DNA of 15,016 bases. It comes from Crocinitomicaceae bacterium. GTDB taxonomy: Bacteria > Bacteroidota > Bacteroidia > Flavobacteriales_D > Crocinitomicaceae. The number at the start of each line of letters is the position of its first letter. Position 1 is the first letter of the stretch. Below, one piece after another: positions 14,418 through 15,016 of this stretch. The stretch covers positions 9,807 to 24,822 of the forward strand of contig DORI01000116.1 in NCBI GenBank assembly GCA_003512365.1, read 5' to 3'. Under the pieces are notes generated by a model. That model saw only the letters and a program-made list of their open reading frames with translations, was not told the origin of the DNA and did no database searches. The position numbers and the translations under genes were made by a program.

Positions 14418-15016
14418 ATGGGAAAAATAATAGGAATTGACTTAGGAACAACGAATTCATGTGTTTCAGTCATGGAAGGAAGCGAACCAATAGTTATTGC
14501 GAATGCAGAAGGAAAGAGAACTACACCATCAGTAGTAGCTTTTGTAGAGGGCGGTGAACGTAAAATAGGTGATCCGGCGAAAAGACAAGCCATTACGAAT
14601 CCAACAAAGACCATATATTCAATTAAACGATTTATGGGGTCTTCGTTCGACGAGTCAAAACGAGAAACTGAGCGCGTTCCTTACGAAGTGGTCAAAGGAG
14701 ATAACAATACACCTCGAGTCAAAATTGACGATCGTTTATATTCGCCTCAAGAAATTTCGGCTATGATTCTTCAAAAAATGAAGAAAACGGCTGAAGATTA
14801 TCTTGGAACAGAAGTGACAGAGGCAGTTGTTACCGTACCGGCATATTTTAATGATGCACAGCGACAAGCTACCAAAGAAGCAGGTGAAATTGCAGGTCTT
14901 ACAATTAAAAGAATAATTAACGAGCCAACAGCTGCGGCACTTGCTTATGGTTTGGACAAAAAAGGAATAGATCAGAAAATCGTAGTTTTTGACTTTGGTG
15001 GTGGAACACACGACGT
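14418..15016 (+). CDS. dnaK: Molecular chaperone DnaK (Hsp70), 5' part, cut by the window end
   Basis: DnaK is the ATP-dependent cytoplasmic Hsp70 that binds exposed hydrophobic peptide segments with DnaJ and GrpE. The window holds 199 complete codons plus two bases, all in the nucleotide-binding domain. Signatures are the phosphate-1 loop IGIDLGTTNSCVSVMEG (5-21), KRTTPSVVAF (33-42), VVTVPAYFNDAQRQATKEAG (137-156), INEPTAAALAYGLDKK (167-182) and phosphate-2 VFDFGGGTHD (190-199). Histidine replaces the common Phe in GGGTFDV. The ATG at 14418 gives the standard MGKIIGIDLGTT start. The open frame on the opposite strand (14736-15011) is a shadow. The truncation is an artefact of the window edge. 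Confidence 0.97.
   Translation, partial: MGKIIGIDLGTTNSCVSVMEGSEPIVIANAEGKRTTPSVVAFVEGGERKIGDPAKRQAITNPTKTIYSIKRFMGSSFDESKRETERVPYEVVKGDNNTPRVKIDDRLYSPQEISAMILQKMKKTAEDYLGTEVTEAVVTVPAYFNDAQRQATKEAGEIAGLTIKRIINEPTAAALAYGLDKKGIDQKIVVFDFGGGTHD

Noticed and set aside
14736..15011. 91-codon minus-strand frame opposite dnaK
   Set aside because: It is the antisense of a highly conserved dnaK segment; its Cys- and Ser-rich content is typical of a reverse reading.

Overview
The window looks like a chromosomal piece of a marine or freshwater member of the Bacteroidota, most likely Flavobacteriales. The evidence is the low-GC sequence, the TAnnTTTG-type promoter boxes, the bacillithiol gene bshA, and four secreted proteins that end in type IX secretion system (T9SS) C-terminal sorting domains. 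I cannot name the genus from the sequence alone.

Layout. (1) Positions 1-3621, plus strand: a possible gene tail at the edge, then a small outer-membrane-barrel-like protein, bshA (bacillithiol synthesis), elbB (DJ-1/PfpI family) and meaB (GTPase chaperone of B12-dependent acyl-CoA mutases). They are tightly spaced and read like one operon of housekeeping and stress metabolism. (2) 3608-8158, minus strand: a 1003-residue CotH-like surface protein and a 283-residue secreted protein, both with T9SS tails. They are separated by about 690 bases that hold a terminator, several hairpins and what may be a decayed gene. (3) 8481-9495, minus strand: a Crp/Fnr-type regulator overlapping a DUF983 zinc-ribbon membrane protein, driven by a good Bacteroidota promoter. 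(4) 9618-13178, plus strand: a T9SS-secreted lysyl-oxidase-domain protein with conserved copper and cofactor residues. Its stop codon abuts the start of a secreted seven-repeat beta-propeller protein. A strong intrinsic terminator lies inside the propeller's signal-peptide codons. (5) 13214-14098: a family 2 glycosyltransferase. (6) 14099-15016: a structured intergenic region with inverted repeats, direct repeats and a leader hairpin, then the first 199 codons of dnaK, cut by the window end.

How the genes fit together: the middle of the window is a cluster of exported, adhesin-like or matrix-modifying proteins. The lysyl oxidase could cross-link or oxidise lysines outside the cell, and CotH-like proteins are related to protein kinases. 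The flanks are core cytoplasmic functions (thiol buffering, cofactor-enzyme protection, chaperone). No CRISPR array, tRNA, rRNA, transposase or phage gene was seen. The most notable items are the secreted lysyl oxidase with an intact predicted LTQ pair, the terminator embedded in a coding start, and the repeat-rich dnaK control region.
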